Assembly: GCA_045132035.1 (NCBI GenBank)
Contig: JBGURM010000092.1
Coordinates: 19,704 to 83,703 of the forward strand
Source of the DNA: UBA2450 sp045132035
GTDB lineage: Bacteria; Bacillota_I; Bacilli_A; RFN20; CAG-826
Direction: 5' to 3'
DNA: 64,000 nucleotides
The notes beneath the pieces are model-generated. The model worked only from the letters and a program-made list of their open reading frames with translations. It had not been told where the DNA came from and searched no databases. Positions 27,799 to 35,300 of the stretch are shown here, piece by piece. The position numbers were made by a program, and so were the translations under genes. The stretch's first letter is position 1. The number at the start of each line of letters is the position of its first letter.

Positions 27799-29360
27799 CA
27801 GAATCTCACCTCCTTTAATGGAGATGGAGCTGGTGCCAATTCAATATGTTCCTCAGCACTAAAGTAAAAATAGAAATCACGGTCTAGAAGATACGTTTTA
27901 CCAACACGTTCTTGATTGGTGAAAAATTGCATATATTCGTAATCGTAGTCAATTGCGATATAACAGTGATAAGTTACTGGAGTATTTGACTCAGGAATCA
28001 AAGTTGAATCAGTATTTTCTTTAACATGTATATCACATTCCACTGATGTATCTAACTCGGTATCGTTTTGGAATTTGTTATATGGATCAGCACGATCAAC
28101 AATTCTATTTTTTCCAGCAACTATCTCGTAATCGGTTTGATATGGATGAGGCATTGCTCTAAAAGCATCCCACGCCGCTGTTGGAGTTGCGTATGGAACG
28201 GCAGTAAACATGGTATAGAAAGCATAAAAATCACTTGCGTTAAGTGGATTACGATGTGAACTGTCGACATAACCACGGTATGTATATGCATTTGTAGTAG
28301 CATATTTTCCTGTGTAGTTATAAATATAAGGCACTGACGTTAAATCTGGATTTCTTATGATTTTTAATCCAGTTTCAACTTCATTTTTGTTTTGATAACT
28401 TAATTCAACATCTAACACAACTTGAGTGTTTTGTTCATAAATTGCGTAAGGTAAATAGTCATTGATTGACTCGTAAGTTGCCGCAGCAGTGCCACGGTAA
28501 TCAATGGTAATCTTAGTTGGATCAATTAAGTTATTACCAATAATCGCATTGTCATTTCTTGAAGTGAGAATGATATCTAAGTAATGAGTTCCACCAGCGT
28601 CAACGCGATATTGGAATGTGTAAATACCAGCTTTTAAACATTTAATACTCTTACCATCTTCAGAAGTAAATCTAGCATTACCACTTGGTGAAGTTGATGG
28701 TGAATTATATGTATAGTAATCACATGTTGGGCCAGAAATTGTTCCAGCGTTAAAAAGAATAAACTCTGCTCCAATAGAAACAACAACATTATCAACAGTT
28801 ACTGGTTCACCCACTACTGGAGCATCTTTTCTAGCAAACGCTGTTGCGGTTAAAGTTGACCATTCATTTGTAGAAACTCCAGTAAATGTCGAATCACCCA
28901 TCAAATAATAATGGAAATCCTGAGAGTCTTCATAATAAATGTTTGTGGCACTATTTGAAGAGCTGGTTGTTGTATATGAATGTGCACTTCCATTTATGCC
29001 TAAAGTAAATGTCACTGTGTTCGCTAAATTACTTGGGGTATTAACCGAAGCATCTTCAACAACATAACTCTTAACTTGGCCAACACCATCATAATCAACG
29101 AATTCTGTAGAGTTGTTATGATATGGGTAAATGTATTTATATGCAGAGACTTTTTCAATTGTGACACCTAAGTCACCAGAGAAAGTCGCCATTTGAGCGC
29201 CACCATTGTTAGAAAGATAGAACCATGCAAAAGTTGCACTAGACAAAGCAAAAGCACTTCCAATCGTAAGAGCCACCATCGCAATAATGGTTTTCTTACT
29301 CTTGAGGCCATTTCCTTTGACCTTATTAGCTAAATTTGTGAATACCTTTCCTATTTTCAT
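27798..29360 (-). CDS. Secreted protein with TxAWF-type (SipW-like) signal region
   Basis: This 520-residue protein has a basic start, a hydrophobic segment near residues 26-46 and then SSATFAWFYLSNNGG. The T-(F/Y)-A-W-F pattern just after the hydrophobic core resembles SipW-dependent signal peptides of TasA and camelysin-type matrix proteins. The remainder is Thr/Ser/Tyr-rich and predicted mostly beta, with no recognised enzyme motif and no C-terminal anchor. It starts 2 nt after the preceding gene. Function as a fibre or matrix subunit is an inference from signal type and operon. Confidence 0.6.
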   Translation of the reverse strand: MKIGKVFTNLANKVKGNGLKSKKTIIAMVALTIGSAFALSSATFAWFYLSNNGGAQMATFSGDLGVTIEKVSAYKYIYPYHNNSTEFVDYDGVGQVKSYVVEDASVNTPSNLANTVTFTLGINGSAHSYTTTSSSNSATNIYYEDSQDFHYYLMGDSTFTGVSTNEWSTLTATAFARKDAPVVGEPVTVDNVVVSIGAEFILFNAGTISGPTCDYYTYNSPSTSPSGNARFTSEDGKSIKCLKAGIYTFQYRVDAGGTHYLDIILTSRNDNAIIGNNLIDPTKITIDYRGTAAATYESINDYLPYAIYEQNTQVVLDVELSYQNKNEVETGLKIIRNPDLTSVPYIYNYTGKYATTNAYTYRGYVDSSHRNPLNASDFYAFYTMFTAVPYATPTAAWDAFRAMPHPYQTDYEIVAGKNRIVDRADPYNKFQNDTELDTSVECDIHVKENTDSTLIPESNTPVTYHCYIAIDYDYEYMQFFTNQERVGKTYLLDRDFYFYFSAEEHIELAPAPSPLKEVRF

Positions 29361-29362
29361 AA

Positions 29363-30232
29363 CTATGCAATCGAGAGTGTTAAGCTTGAAAGAGTTAATC
29401 CTTCATAGCAATTACTATTAAAACCAGTTAAATCACCACTTGTGTAGTGTTCATAATAACCAGTAGTTTTATTGAGTTTATAGAATGTTCCTTCATCATT
29501 AGAGAATTCAATTGTGAAGAAAACGATTGTACGATATCCATCTAAATTATCATCAACATCACTAACGACGACAACTTCTTCAACTGGGTTAGAAGCAGGA
29601 TCGTCCTCTGAATAATCAAAAACATCAGTAATTGGAGATGGATTAGCTCTTAAATCAGCGTAGTAACTTTGATATCCAGTTGCGATATCGGCTTCATCGT
29701 CACCAGAATCAAGCACACTATAAGATGCTCCATAAATATCAATTGCCCAAGAAAGATGAACTGGGGCGTCTTCTCCCACTGAAGCAGAACCTGTAACTTC
29801 ACTCCAATCAGTGATTGATAATTTGCTCATTGCTTTAGAGCCTTTGATGATAAATGCATATGTCAATTTATGAGCTGGCCATAAATGTTCAATATTTGTT
29901 GGATCTGGATCATCAGTGACTACTCCATCTTCGTAATTGATTTTGGTAAACGAAGCATCTTCATATTCAACTTGGTAGCCAGAAAAAATATCGGTAATTG
30001 AATTTTGGTTTCCATCATGAGATTCTGACTCATCGTCAGTGAAAGAATCTAAGTAATACATCTCATATTCAATTTGTTCTGGGGTCATAACTTTGAAAGA
30101 GCCACCGCCAACAGAAACAGATTGATTTGTAGAGAACCAAGCATATGTTCCAGATATAGCGGCAAACAAAGAAAAGACCGCCGTCAACGTGGCAGCAACT
30201 ATTTTTATTCTTGTTAATGTCTTTCTTTTCAT
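29363..30232 (-). CDS. Secreted protein with TYAWF-type (SipW-like) signal region
   Basis: This 289-residue protein is the first gene of the riboswitch-controlled operon. Its N-terminus (KRKTLTRIKIVAATLTAVF, then SGTYAWFSTNQSVSV) is a good match to the SipW-dependent signal pattern, in which cleavage precedes a strand rich in Thr/Ser/Val. The rest is acidic and Asp/Glu/Tyr-rich. No enzyme motif is seen. By signal type and position it may be a small filament or matrix subunit analogous to TasA, but sequence similarity beyond the signal was not established. No SipW-type peptidase gene is in the window. Confidence 0.6.
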   Translation of the reverse strand: MKRKTLTRIKIVAATLTAVFSLFAAISGTYAWFSTNQSVSVGGGSFKVMTPEQIEYEMYYLDSFTDDESESHDGNQNSITDIFSGYQVEYEDASFTKINYEDGVVTDDPDPTNIEHLWPAHKLTYAFIIKGSKAMSKLSITDWSEVTGSASVGEDAPVHLSWAIDIYGASYSVLDSGDDEADIATGYQSYYADLRANPSPITDVFDYSEDDPASNPVEEVVVVSDVDDNLDGYRTIVFFTIEFSNDEGTFYKLNKTTGYYEHYTSGDLTGFNSNCYEGLTLSSLTLSIA

Positions 30233-30250
30233 TTTGCCCCTCTACTATTT

Positions 30251-30289
30251 AAAAAGCCAGTCGCCTTATTAGTAGTTAGGCAGCTGGCT
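30251..30289 (-). terminator. Riboswitch expression-platform terminator
   Basis: The minus-strand RNA forms AGCCAG-C-UGCCU ... AGGC-A-CUGGCU followed by five U, 18 nt before the first gene. The 5' arm of this stem is the 3' conserved segment of the c-di-GMP aptamer, so aptamer and terminator cannot form together. Confidence 0.8.
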
Positions 30290-30360
30290 ATCTTAATTAA
30301 TATCAAGACCCTTTAGTTTTGCGTCGCCGAATCACTCCGGTTTTGCTTTTATCATAACTT
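30276..30360 (-). promoter_or_regulatory. c-di-GMP-I (GEMM) riboswitch aptamer
   Basis: The minus-strand RNA has the hallmarks in order: GCAAAACC (30346-30339), a hairpin CCGGA-GUGA-UUCGG with a GNRA loop, GACGCAAA, and GGGUC at the start of the third helix. After that helix comes GAUAGCCAGCUGCC (3' conserved segment). AGUUA (about 30358-30354) can pair with UAACU (about 30277-30273) as P1. These match the c-di-GMP-I consensus, with tetraloop and receptor in the expected places. The gap 30233-30548 holds this element, its promoter and the divergent ktrB promoter. Confidence 0.9.
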
Positions 30361-30372
30361 TTTTGTGCACTT

Positions 30373-30402
30373 ATTATATAATACGAAATTTTTTGTTGTA
30401 AA
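30373..30402 (-). promoter_or_regulatory. Promoter of the c-di-GMP-controlled surface operon
   Basis: TTTACA (30402-30397) and TATAAT (30378-30373) are 18 nt apart. The transcript would start near 30366, only a few nucleotides before the aptamer P1. Confidence 0.75.
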
Positions 30403-30505
30403 CATTTTTTTGCGAGCACGCATTATGTGCATAAGAAACGACAAGAAAAAAATGTAGAACCAATCAATAAAAGTGCAACATTTATGTTGCCAGTTTTCCT
30501 ATAAG

Positions 30506-30533
30506 TTGATTTTTTTAGTGTGGAGTGTATAAT
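30506..30533 (+). promoter_or_regulatory. Promoter of ktrB-ktrA
   Basis: TTGATT (30506-30511) and TATAAT (30528-30533) are 16 nt apart. The expected start near 30540 leaves about 8 nt before the ATG at 30549 and no Shine-Dalgarno sequence. Confidence 0.7.
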
Positions 30534-30548
30534 ACAAACAGTTTCATT

Positions 30549-31931
30549 ATGAAAACCAAAAAGAAAGCTAATAGAGGCACTTCCCCATATCTACTCGTTA
30601 TCTTGTCATTCATTGTAGTGATATTTTTAGGTGCTTCTCTTTTAACCTTACCAGGAGCACATAAAGACGCTCAGTGGGGAAATTTCCTTGATTCTCTTTT
30701 CATTGCTACTTCCGCGACATGTGTGACAGGTTTATCAACTTACGCTAACGGAATCGGTGGAGAATTAACTCTTTTTGGCCAAATCGTTGTCTTAGTGATG
30801 ATTCAAATTGGTGGACTTGGATTTATTACCATCTTCACATTCTTTATCTCACTATTCATGAAAAAGTTACAATTTAGAGATCGTTTATTCCTCTCTCAAG
30901 CAGTTAACAGTAACACTATTTCTGGTGTTTCTCGTTTTGTTAAGAGAGTGATTACTATCGTTCTTATTTCCGAACTACTCGGATTCGCATTAGGTTTACC
31001 AGTATTTTTGAACGTTAAGGAATACTCAGTTCCAGAGGCGCTTTGGGCATCATTATTTACATCAATCTCAGCATTTAATAATGCTGGATTTGATATTTTT
31101 GGCCCATATTCTTTACTAAGAATTGCAGAAAATCCTATCATGTATAATTTACCTACATGGGCGTATTATTACTTATGTTCTTATATAATGATTCTTATTG
31201 TATTAGGTGGCATTTCTTTTATCACAATTATTGAAATTGTTATCTTAAGAAAGAAGCCAAGACAATGGAATGCATTTGTAAGAATTGTCTTAATCGCGAC
31301 TGGTTCTTTACTCGTTGGTGGATTCGTTTTATTCTGCTTAACTGATGTTCTTAATGGCACTATGACTCCTTTTGAAGCCTTATTCCAAAGTGTCACCTTA
31401 AGAACTGCAGGATTCGCTAGTTTTGATCAAAATAACTTATCAGTTGCAGGTAAAACAATTAGCTGCTTATTTATGTTTATTGGTGGCTCACCAATTTCCA
31501 CTGCCGGTGGTATTAAAACCACTACTATCTTCATTATTGTTTTATGCTTAGTTAGATTCTTACAAGGAAAGAGTATTGTTGCTTTTAAAAGAGAATTCAC
31601 AAGAACTAGTATTCTTAAAGCAATGACCTTAGTCTTCCTTTCACTTTTAAATGTTGTTGTCGCCTTTGTTGTTGTTTCTTCTTTTGAACAAGGTAAACCA
31701 CTTGCGACAACTCAAAACGTCTTCTTTGAAGTGTTCTCTGCCTTTGGCACTGTTGGATTATCAACAGGTTTAACACCTTCTTTAGAAGTTGGTAGTAAAA
31801 TCATCCTCATCCTATTGATGTTCTTTGGTCGACTTGGTCCAATCACCTTGTTCCAACTCTTCCAAGCAAATATGGATGGAGAAGAAAATATTCATTATAA
31901 ACGCGTAAGCGCAGATGTTATTATTGGTTAA
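30549..31931 (+). CDS. ktrB: Potassium uptake channel subunit KtrB (TrkH/KtrB family)
   Basis: From the ATG at 30549 this is 460 residues. The upstream ATG at 30525 is rejected because it precedes the -10 box. The four M1-P-M2 repeats of the family are visible, with selectivity-filter loops ATCVTGLS, FNNAGFD, LRTAGFA and FGTVGLS. The second-to-fourth glycines that line the pore are kept. It forms the membrane channel for K+ (with Na+ coupling in relatives) and needs the cytoplasmic KtrA ring. ktrA follows by 17 nt. No c-di-AMP riboswitch is seen upstream. The short leader suggests leaderless translation. Confidence 0.92.
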   Translation: MKTKKKANRGTSPYLLVILSFIVVIFLGASLLTLPGAHKDAQWGNFLDSLFIATSATCVTGLSTYANGIGGELTLFGQIVVLVMIQIGGLGFITIFTFFISLFMKKLQFRDRLFLSQAVNSNTISGVSRFVKRVITIVLISELLGFALGLPVFLNVKEYSVPEALWASLFTSISAFNNAGFDIFGPYSLLRIAENPIMYNLPTWAYYYLCSYIMILIVLGGISFITIIEIVILRKKPRQWNAFVRIVLIATGSLLVGGFVLFCLTDVLNGTMTPFEALFQSVTLRTAGFASFDQNNLSVAGKTISCLFMFIGGSPISTAGGIKTTTIFIIVLCLVRFLQGKSIVAFKREFTRTSILKAMTLVFLSLLNVVVAFVVVSSFEQGKPLATTQNVFFEVFSAFGTVGLSTGLTPSLEVGSKIILILLMFFGRLGPITLFQLFQANMDGEENIHYKRVSADVIIG

Positions 31932-31948
31932 TAGGAGGAATATCTAAT

Positions 31949-32620
31949 ATGGCCCACAAATCATTTGCAGTAATCGGACTCGGACAATTTGGTCGATCAA
32001 TCGTTAAAGAATTAGTGGATAACGGAATGGACGTTATCGCGATTGATAACAACGAAGAAACAGCTAGAGAAGTCGCTAACGACTTACCTACTACATTCAT
32101 CGCTGATTCCACTGATGAAAAAGCATTAAAAGAATTAGGCATTAGTGATGTTGACGCGGCGATTGTCGCCTTTGGCGATAACCAAGAAGCCAGTGTTTTA
32201 ACCACTGTTATTTTAAGAGAATTAGGCGTTAAAAATATCATTGTTCGTGTTGATGATGATTACTATGTCCCAATCATGAAGAAATTAGGCGCTACTGAAG
32301 TTATCACTCCTCAAAAAGCTGCTGGTACTGCTTTAGCGAACCGTATCGGTAATGAAGACTTCCAAGACTACTATAAGCTTGACGCAAAATATTCAGTTGT
32401 TTCTATCATCATTAATCCAGGATTCTTCCCACAAACATTAAAAGATATGAATCCTAAAAATGTTTATGGTGTTAACGTTGTCTTAATTAAAAGAGGCGCT
32501 AAATCATTTGTCCCAGGTGGTACTGATTCACTCCTCCCAGATGACACTGTATATGTTGTTGGTACATCTAAAGAAATCAACGCCTTTAGAGAAGCAATTA
32601 ACGGAAAGAAAAAGAAATAG
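31949..32620 (+). CDS. ktrA: Potassium uptake regulatory subunit KtrA (RCK domains)
   Basis: This 223-residue protein has an N-terminal RCK_N Rossmann fold with GLGQFGRSIV (nucleotide-binding GxGxxG) and IDNNEE, where the acidic residue binds the ribose. A C-terminal RCK_C domain of about 80 residues follows. KtrA forms an octameric ring that gates KtrB in response to ATP/ADP; c-di-AMP binds RCK_C in relatives. AGGAGG precedes the ATG. A terminator follows, so ktrB-ktrA is a two-gene operon. Confidence 0.93.
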   Translation: MAHKSFAVIGLGQFGRSIVKELVDNGMDVIAIDNNEETAREVANDLPTTFIADSTDEKALKELGISDVDAAIVAFGDNQEASVLTTVILRELGVKNIIVRVDDDYYVPIMKKLGATEVITPQKAAGTALANRIGNEDFQDYYKLDAKYSVVSIIINPGFFPQTLKDMNPKNVYGVNVVLIKRGAKSFVPGGTDSLLPDDTVYVVGTSKEINAFREAINGKKKK

Positions 32621-32627
32621 TAAAAAT

Positions 32628-32667
32628 AAAATGCACGTAGTGATTGAAACACAATGTGCATTTTTTA
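32628..32667 (+). terminator. Terminator of ktrB-ktrA
   Basis: AATGCAC and GTGCATT form the stem, with six T at the end, on the plus strand. Confidence 0.75.
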
Positions 32668-32692
32668 TAATCAAAAATGGAGAATAGATTCC

Positions 32693-32938
32693 ATGAAGTG
32701 CGTAAAATATGAAGAATTTGTAAAAAATGCCGAATATTATCTCGGTCTTTTAGAAGTTGAAGAAAAGATTTACGTCATTAAAGATGGTGGAACTTTTGCT
32801 ATATTAGAAAATCCAAGAAAAATCGCATATGAAGAATTCATAAAATTAAGAGGCTGCTTAAAAGATTTGGACGACGGTAGAGATTATAAAGAAATCATTG
32901 GCGACGCCATCTTAGAGGCAAACGGAATCAAAGCATAA
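32693..32938 (+). CDS. Small acidic Phd/antitoxin-like protein
   Basis: From the ATG at 32693 (GGAG about 10 nt upstream) this encodes 81 residues. An upstream in-frame ATG at 32654 lies inside the ktrA terminator and is unlikely. The segment KIYVIKDGGTFAILENP resembles the beta-hairpin of Phd/YefM antitoxins (where they have 'ITKNGKPVAVL'), and the C-terminal half is helical and acidic. No toxin gene follows: a terminator and nusG on the other strand come next. The family assignment is tentative. Confidence 0.5.
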   Translation: MKCVKYEEFVKNAEYYLGLLEVEEKIYVIKDGGTFAILENPRKIAYEEFIKLRGCLKDLDDGRDYKEIIGDAILEANGIKA

Positions 32939-32944
32939 GAATCA

Positions 32945-32976
32945 AAAAAGCAACGTTTTTGTGAAGCGTTGCTTTT
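32945..32976. terminator. Bidirectional terminator between the antitoxin-like gene and nusG
   Basis: AAAAGCAACG ... CGTTGCTTTT has A and T tracts on both sides, so it can end transcripts from both convergent genes. Confidence 0.8.
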
Positions 32977-32993
32977 TGTTTGCTTTAACAAAG

Positions 32994-33623
32994 TTAAATC
33001 TTCTCAATTTCAGAGAAATCAACTTCAACTTTAGTTGTTCTACCAAAGAAGATGGTTTCGATTTCCACTGCACCAGTATCTTTATTAATAGAAAGGATTC
33101 TTCCTTCTGTTCCTTCAAGAGTACCGTGAATGACTTTGACATAGTCACCAACTGCGTATCTGTCATACATGCTTTCGTCGACCATGCCCATTCTCTTAAG
33201 GACTGGTTCGATTTGTTCTCTTGGAACTGGGAATGGTTTTGTACCTTTACCAGCAGATCCAACGAATCCGGTAACACCTGGAGTGTTTCTAACAATATAC
33301 CAAGCATAGTCAGTCATAATCATTTCCACAAAGACATAACCTGGATATAAGTTCTTCATTCTGGTTTTACCTGTTGGTAAACCATCTTTCATAACTTGAA
33401 CTTCTTGTTCGACAACAACAATACGGAAGATGAGATCATCTAATCCCATTGATTCAACACGTTTTTGTAAGTTGTATGCGGCTTTTCTTTCGTGAGTGGA
33501 ATATGTTGAAACAACATACCACGCTTTTTCACCTAATTTTTGTTCAGCTTTATTTTGTTCTTCTTCAGTAATATCAGTATTAGTGTCTGAGAACGCTGTT
33601 TTTAAATTATTATTATCAACCAT
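32994..33623 (-). CDS. nusG: Transcription elongation/antitermination factor NusG
   Basis: From the ATG at 33623 this is 209 residues. The in-frame GTG at 33632 touches the Shine-Dalgarno sequence (AAGGAG) and is too close to be used. The NGN domain starts at about residue 30 (KAWYVVSTYSTHERKAAYNL), with NLYPGYVFVEM. The C-terminal KOW domain is near residues 155-180 (YAVGDYVKVIHGTLEGTEG). NusG binds RNA polymerase at the upstream fork and links it to Rho or the ribosome. It follows secE by a few nucleotides. The N-terminal 25 residues are an acidic extension beyond the usual start. Confidence 0.94.
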   Translation of the reverse strand: MVDNNNLKTAFSDTNTDITEEEQNKAEQKLGEKAWYVVSTYSTHERKAAYNLQKRVESMGLDDLIFRIVVVEQEVQVMKDGLPTGKTRMKNLYPGYVFVEMIMTDYAWYIVRNTPGVTGFVGSAGKGTKPFPVPREQIEPVLKRMGMVDESMYDRYAVGDYVKVIHGTLEGTEGRILSINKDTGAVEIETIFFGRTTKVEVDFSEIEKI

Positions 33624-33637
33624 TTTGTTCACTCTCC

Positions 33638-33835
33638 TTATTTCATGCCTTTGAATGCGTCTGAAAGAATTTCAATTAATCTTCTACCAGCAACATCTTC
33701 TCCGAAAAGTAGTAATCCTGTGATTCCCGCAATAATGATAACGACGATGATTGAAGGAATGAGAACTTCTCTTTTTGGCCAACGTACACGTTTGCCTTCT
33801 TTAATAACACCTTTTGCGAATTTTCCTAATCCCAT
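33638..33835 (-). CDS. secE: Preprotein translocase subunit SecE
   Basis: This 65-residue protein has the typical short SecE form: an amphipathic helix with the conserved R-x-x-W-P segment (KRVRWPKREVL), then one membrane helix (IPSIIVVIIIAGITGLLLF). It clamps SecY in the membrane. The rpmG-secE-nusG order is standard for Bacillota. AGGAGG lies just upstream of the ATG, overlapping the end of rpmG. Confidence 0.93.
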   Translation of the reverse strand: MGLGKFAKGVIKEGKRVRWPKREVLIPSIIVVIIIAGITGLLLFGEDVAGRRLIEILSDAFKGMK

Positions 33836-33844
33836 ATGTGCCTC

Positions 33845-33991
33845 CTATTTACTTGCCTTATGAAGTGTTTGTTTATTGCAGTGTTTGCAATATTTCATAA
33901 GTTCTAATTTTTTATTACTTTCTTTATTTACTGATGTAACGTAGTTTCGAGATAGACACTCGGAGCAAATCAAAAGAACTTTAACTCTCAT
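33845..33991 (-). CDS. rpmG: 50S ribosomal protein L33 (zinc-binding form)
   Basis: This is a 48-residue protein starting MRVKVLLICSECLSRNY and ending MKYCKHCNKQTLHKASK. The two CxxC pairs (C9-x-x-C12 and C34-x-x-C37) form the zinc ribbon of the C+ type of L33. GGAGG lies before the ATG at 33991. It is short enough to be missed by length-filtered gene calling. It heads the rpmG-secE-nusG operon. Confidence 0.93.
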   Translation of the reverse strand: MRVKVLLICSECLSRNYVTSVNKESNKKLELMKYCKHCNKQTLHKASK

Positions 33992-34023
33992 CTTGACCTC
34001 CCTATGTAATTCTCAGTGTAAAC

Positions 34024-34052
34024 AATCTACCACTATCGCTAGACTTTATCAA
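34024..34052 (-). promoter_or_regulatory. Promoter of rpmG-secE-nusG
   Basis: TTGATA (34052-34047) and TAGATT (34029-34024) are 17 nt apart on the minus strand. Confidence 0.6.
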
Positions 34053-34089
34053 TCATTAATTTCATATTTTTGAAAAATAATGAAAGAGA

Positions 34090-34144
34090 TTGAATTTGGA
34101 AAATAATATCTGCTAAAATGAGATTGACCAAGTAGACCAGACCA
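34090..34144 (+). promoter_or_regulatory. Promoter and possible operator of phd-vapC
   Basis: TTGAAT (34090-34095) and TAAAAT (34114-34119) are 18 nt apart. GACCA occurs three times just downstream (34126, 34135 and 34140), overlapping the expected transcript start, which fits autorepression by the antitoxin-toxin complex. Confidence 0.5.
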
Positions 34145-34156
34145 AGGAGGTTAGAT

Positions 34157-34399
34157 ATGGAAATTAATATCTATGAAGCAAAAACAAACTTATCAAAATT
34201 AGCACAATTATTGGTTGATGAAAAAGAAGATGAAATCATTATTTGCAAAAATGGAAATCCAATTGTAAAAATGACAAAAATTCAAAAAGACAAAAAAACG
34301 AAAAGAATCGGTGCCGCCAAAGAAGAAATGAAAGGTTACAACATTTCTCTTGAAGAATTCAATTCAATATCAGTAATTGATGATTTTTACGGTGATTGA
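34157..34399 (+). CDS. Phd/YefM-family antitoxin
   Basis: This 80-residue protein has the Phd fold signature: INIYEAKTNLSKLAQLL (N-terminal DNA-binding part) and IIICKNGNPIVKM. A charged C-terminal tail that would wrap the toxin follows. AAGGAGG precedes the ATG. The TGA stop is one base before the toxin ATG, so translation is coupled. It neutralises the neighbouring PIN toxin and probably represses the operon. Confidence 0.88.
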   Translation: MEINIYEAKTNLSKLAQLLVDEKEDEIIICKNGNPIVKMTKIQKDKKTKRIGAAKEEMKGYNISLEEFNSISVIDDFYGD

Positions 34400-34400
34400 T

Positions 34401-34793
34401 ATGAGATATTTATTAGACACTCACACACTTATTTGGGCTCTAGAAGATAACCCAAATTTACCTGAATCTGTAAGGGACATCATTACTAATGAGAACAATG
34501 ATATCTTTGTATCTGGTGTTTCAATTTGGGAAATATCAATTAAACACAAGAAAAATCCAAATTCGTTACCATATTCAGGAAAAGAAATAGTTCACTTTTC
34601 GCAAAGAGCAGGATATAGATTTTTATCCGTATCAATTGAAGATGTTCTAACTGTGGAAGATTTTGATCATAAAGACCATAAAGATCCGTTTGACATTATG
34701 TTAATTTCTCAATGTATAAACGCAAAAATGAGAATAATTACACATGATTCTATGCTGAAAGAAATTAACGAAAAAGCTGTATTATACTTTTAA
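34401..34793 (+). CDS. VapC-type PIN-domain toxin
   Basis: From the ATG at 34401 this is 130 residues. The upstream in-frame ATG overlaps the antitoxin gene and would add residues before the conserved first strand. The PIN active-site acids are present: D6 (LLDTHTLIW), E44 (SIWEISIK), D95/D98 (KDPFDIMLI) and D116 (THDS). Such toxins are Mg-dependent RNases that usually cut tRNA or rRNA. It pairs with the Phd gene upstream, a common Phd-VapC combination. Confidence 0.88.
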   Translation: MRYLLDTHTLIWALEDNPNLPESVRDIITNENNDIFVSGVSIWEISIKHKKNPNSLPYSGKEIVHFSQRAGYRFLSVSIEDVLTVEDFDHKDHKDPFDIMLISQCINAKMRIITHDSMLKEINEKAVLYF

Positions 34794-34806
34794 TTTAGAA
34801 GGTTAA

Positions 34807-35283
34807 TTATTCAATATATTTGTTATTTTTTAAGATAAAGAGAACGCTGATTGCTGACATTCCCACTATTGAAACAACAGATGCAATAATGATGGTTGTC
34901 GTTTGATCAAGCTTCTTTTTATTATTAATCGCACTATTAGGAGAAATATAAAACATTCTCACTAATTCTTTCATCGCATCTTCGATTTTAAACTTATCAC
35001 CATTAGGTGACTGTCTTTCAATTTGATTGACTACCGCTCGATCTTCATTAGAAAGATTAGAGTAAATAGTAATGATTTCGTTATATTCTTCTCTAGTTGC
35101 GTCGCAAATTGATTTAGTAGAAAATAATTCATCAAATTTATTTAAGAATTCTTCAGTAGTCGCATTTAATGCGTAAGTAGCAACATAGTTATTACTATTA
35201 GAGTTAATAAAAGTAACACTTAAAGGAGCGGCCACTACCGCTAATAAGAGGAATAAAGATTTAAGAATTAATTTCATTTTCAT
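34807..35283 (-). CDS. Small surface protein with signal peptide and C-terminal membrane anchor
   Basis: No known family. The 158 residues comprise an N-terminal signal (residues 3-26, ending near VTFINS) and a helical extracellular domain of about 90 residues with two Cys-free acidic helices (TEEFLNKFDELF, REEYNEIITIYSNL). One C-terminal membrane helix (TTIIIASVVSIVGMSAISVLFIL) and a short basic tail follow. The architecture matches the anchors on the starch-binding proteins near 48.8-54 kb, and its helical domain resembles their juxtamembrane helical parts. It lies 17 nt after folC without a clear ribosome binding site. Confidence 0.6.
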   Translation of the reverse strand: MKMKLILKSLFLLLAVVAAPLSVTFINSNSNNYVATYALNATTEEFLNKFDELFSTKSICDATREEYNEIITIYSNLSNEDRAVVNQIERQSPNGDKFKIEDAMKELVRMFYISPNSAINNKKKLDQTTTIIIASVVSIVGMSAISVLFILKNNKYIE

Positions 35284-35300
35284 AAGAATTTGTAGTTTAA

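Noticed and set aside
30233..30548. c-di-AMP (ydaO) riboswitch upstream of ktrB
   Set aside because: The leader of ktrB is only about 8 nt long; the structured RNA in this gap is on the other strand and is of the c-di-GMP-I type.
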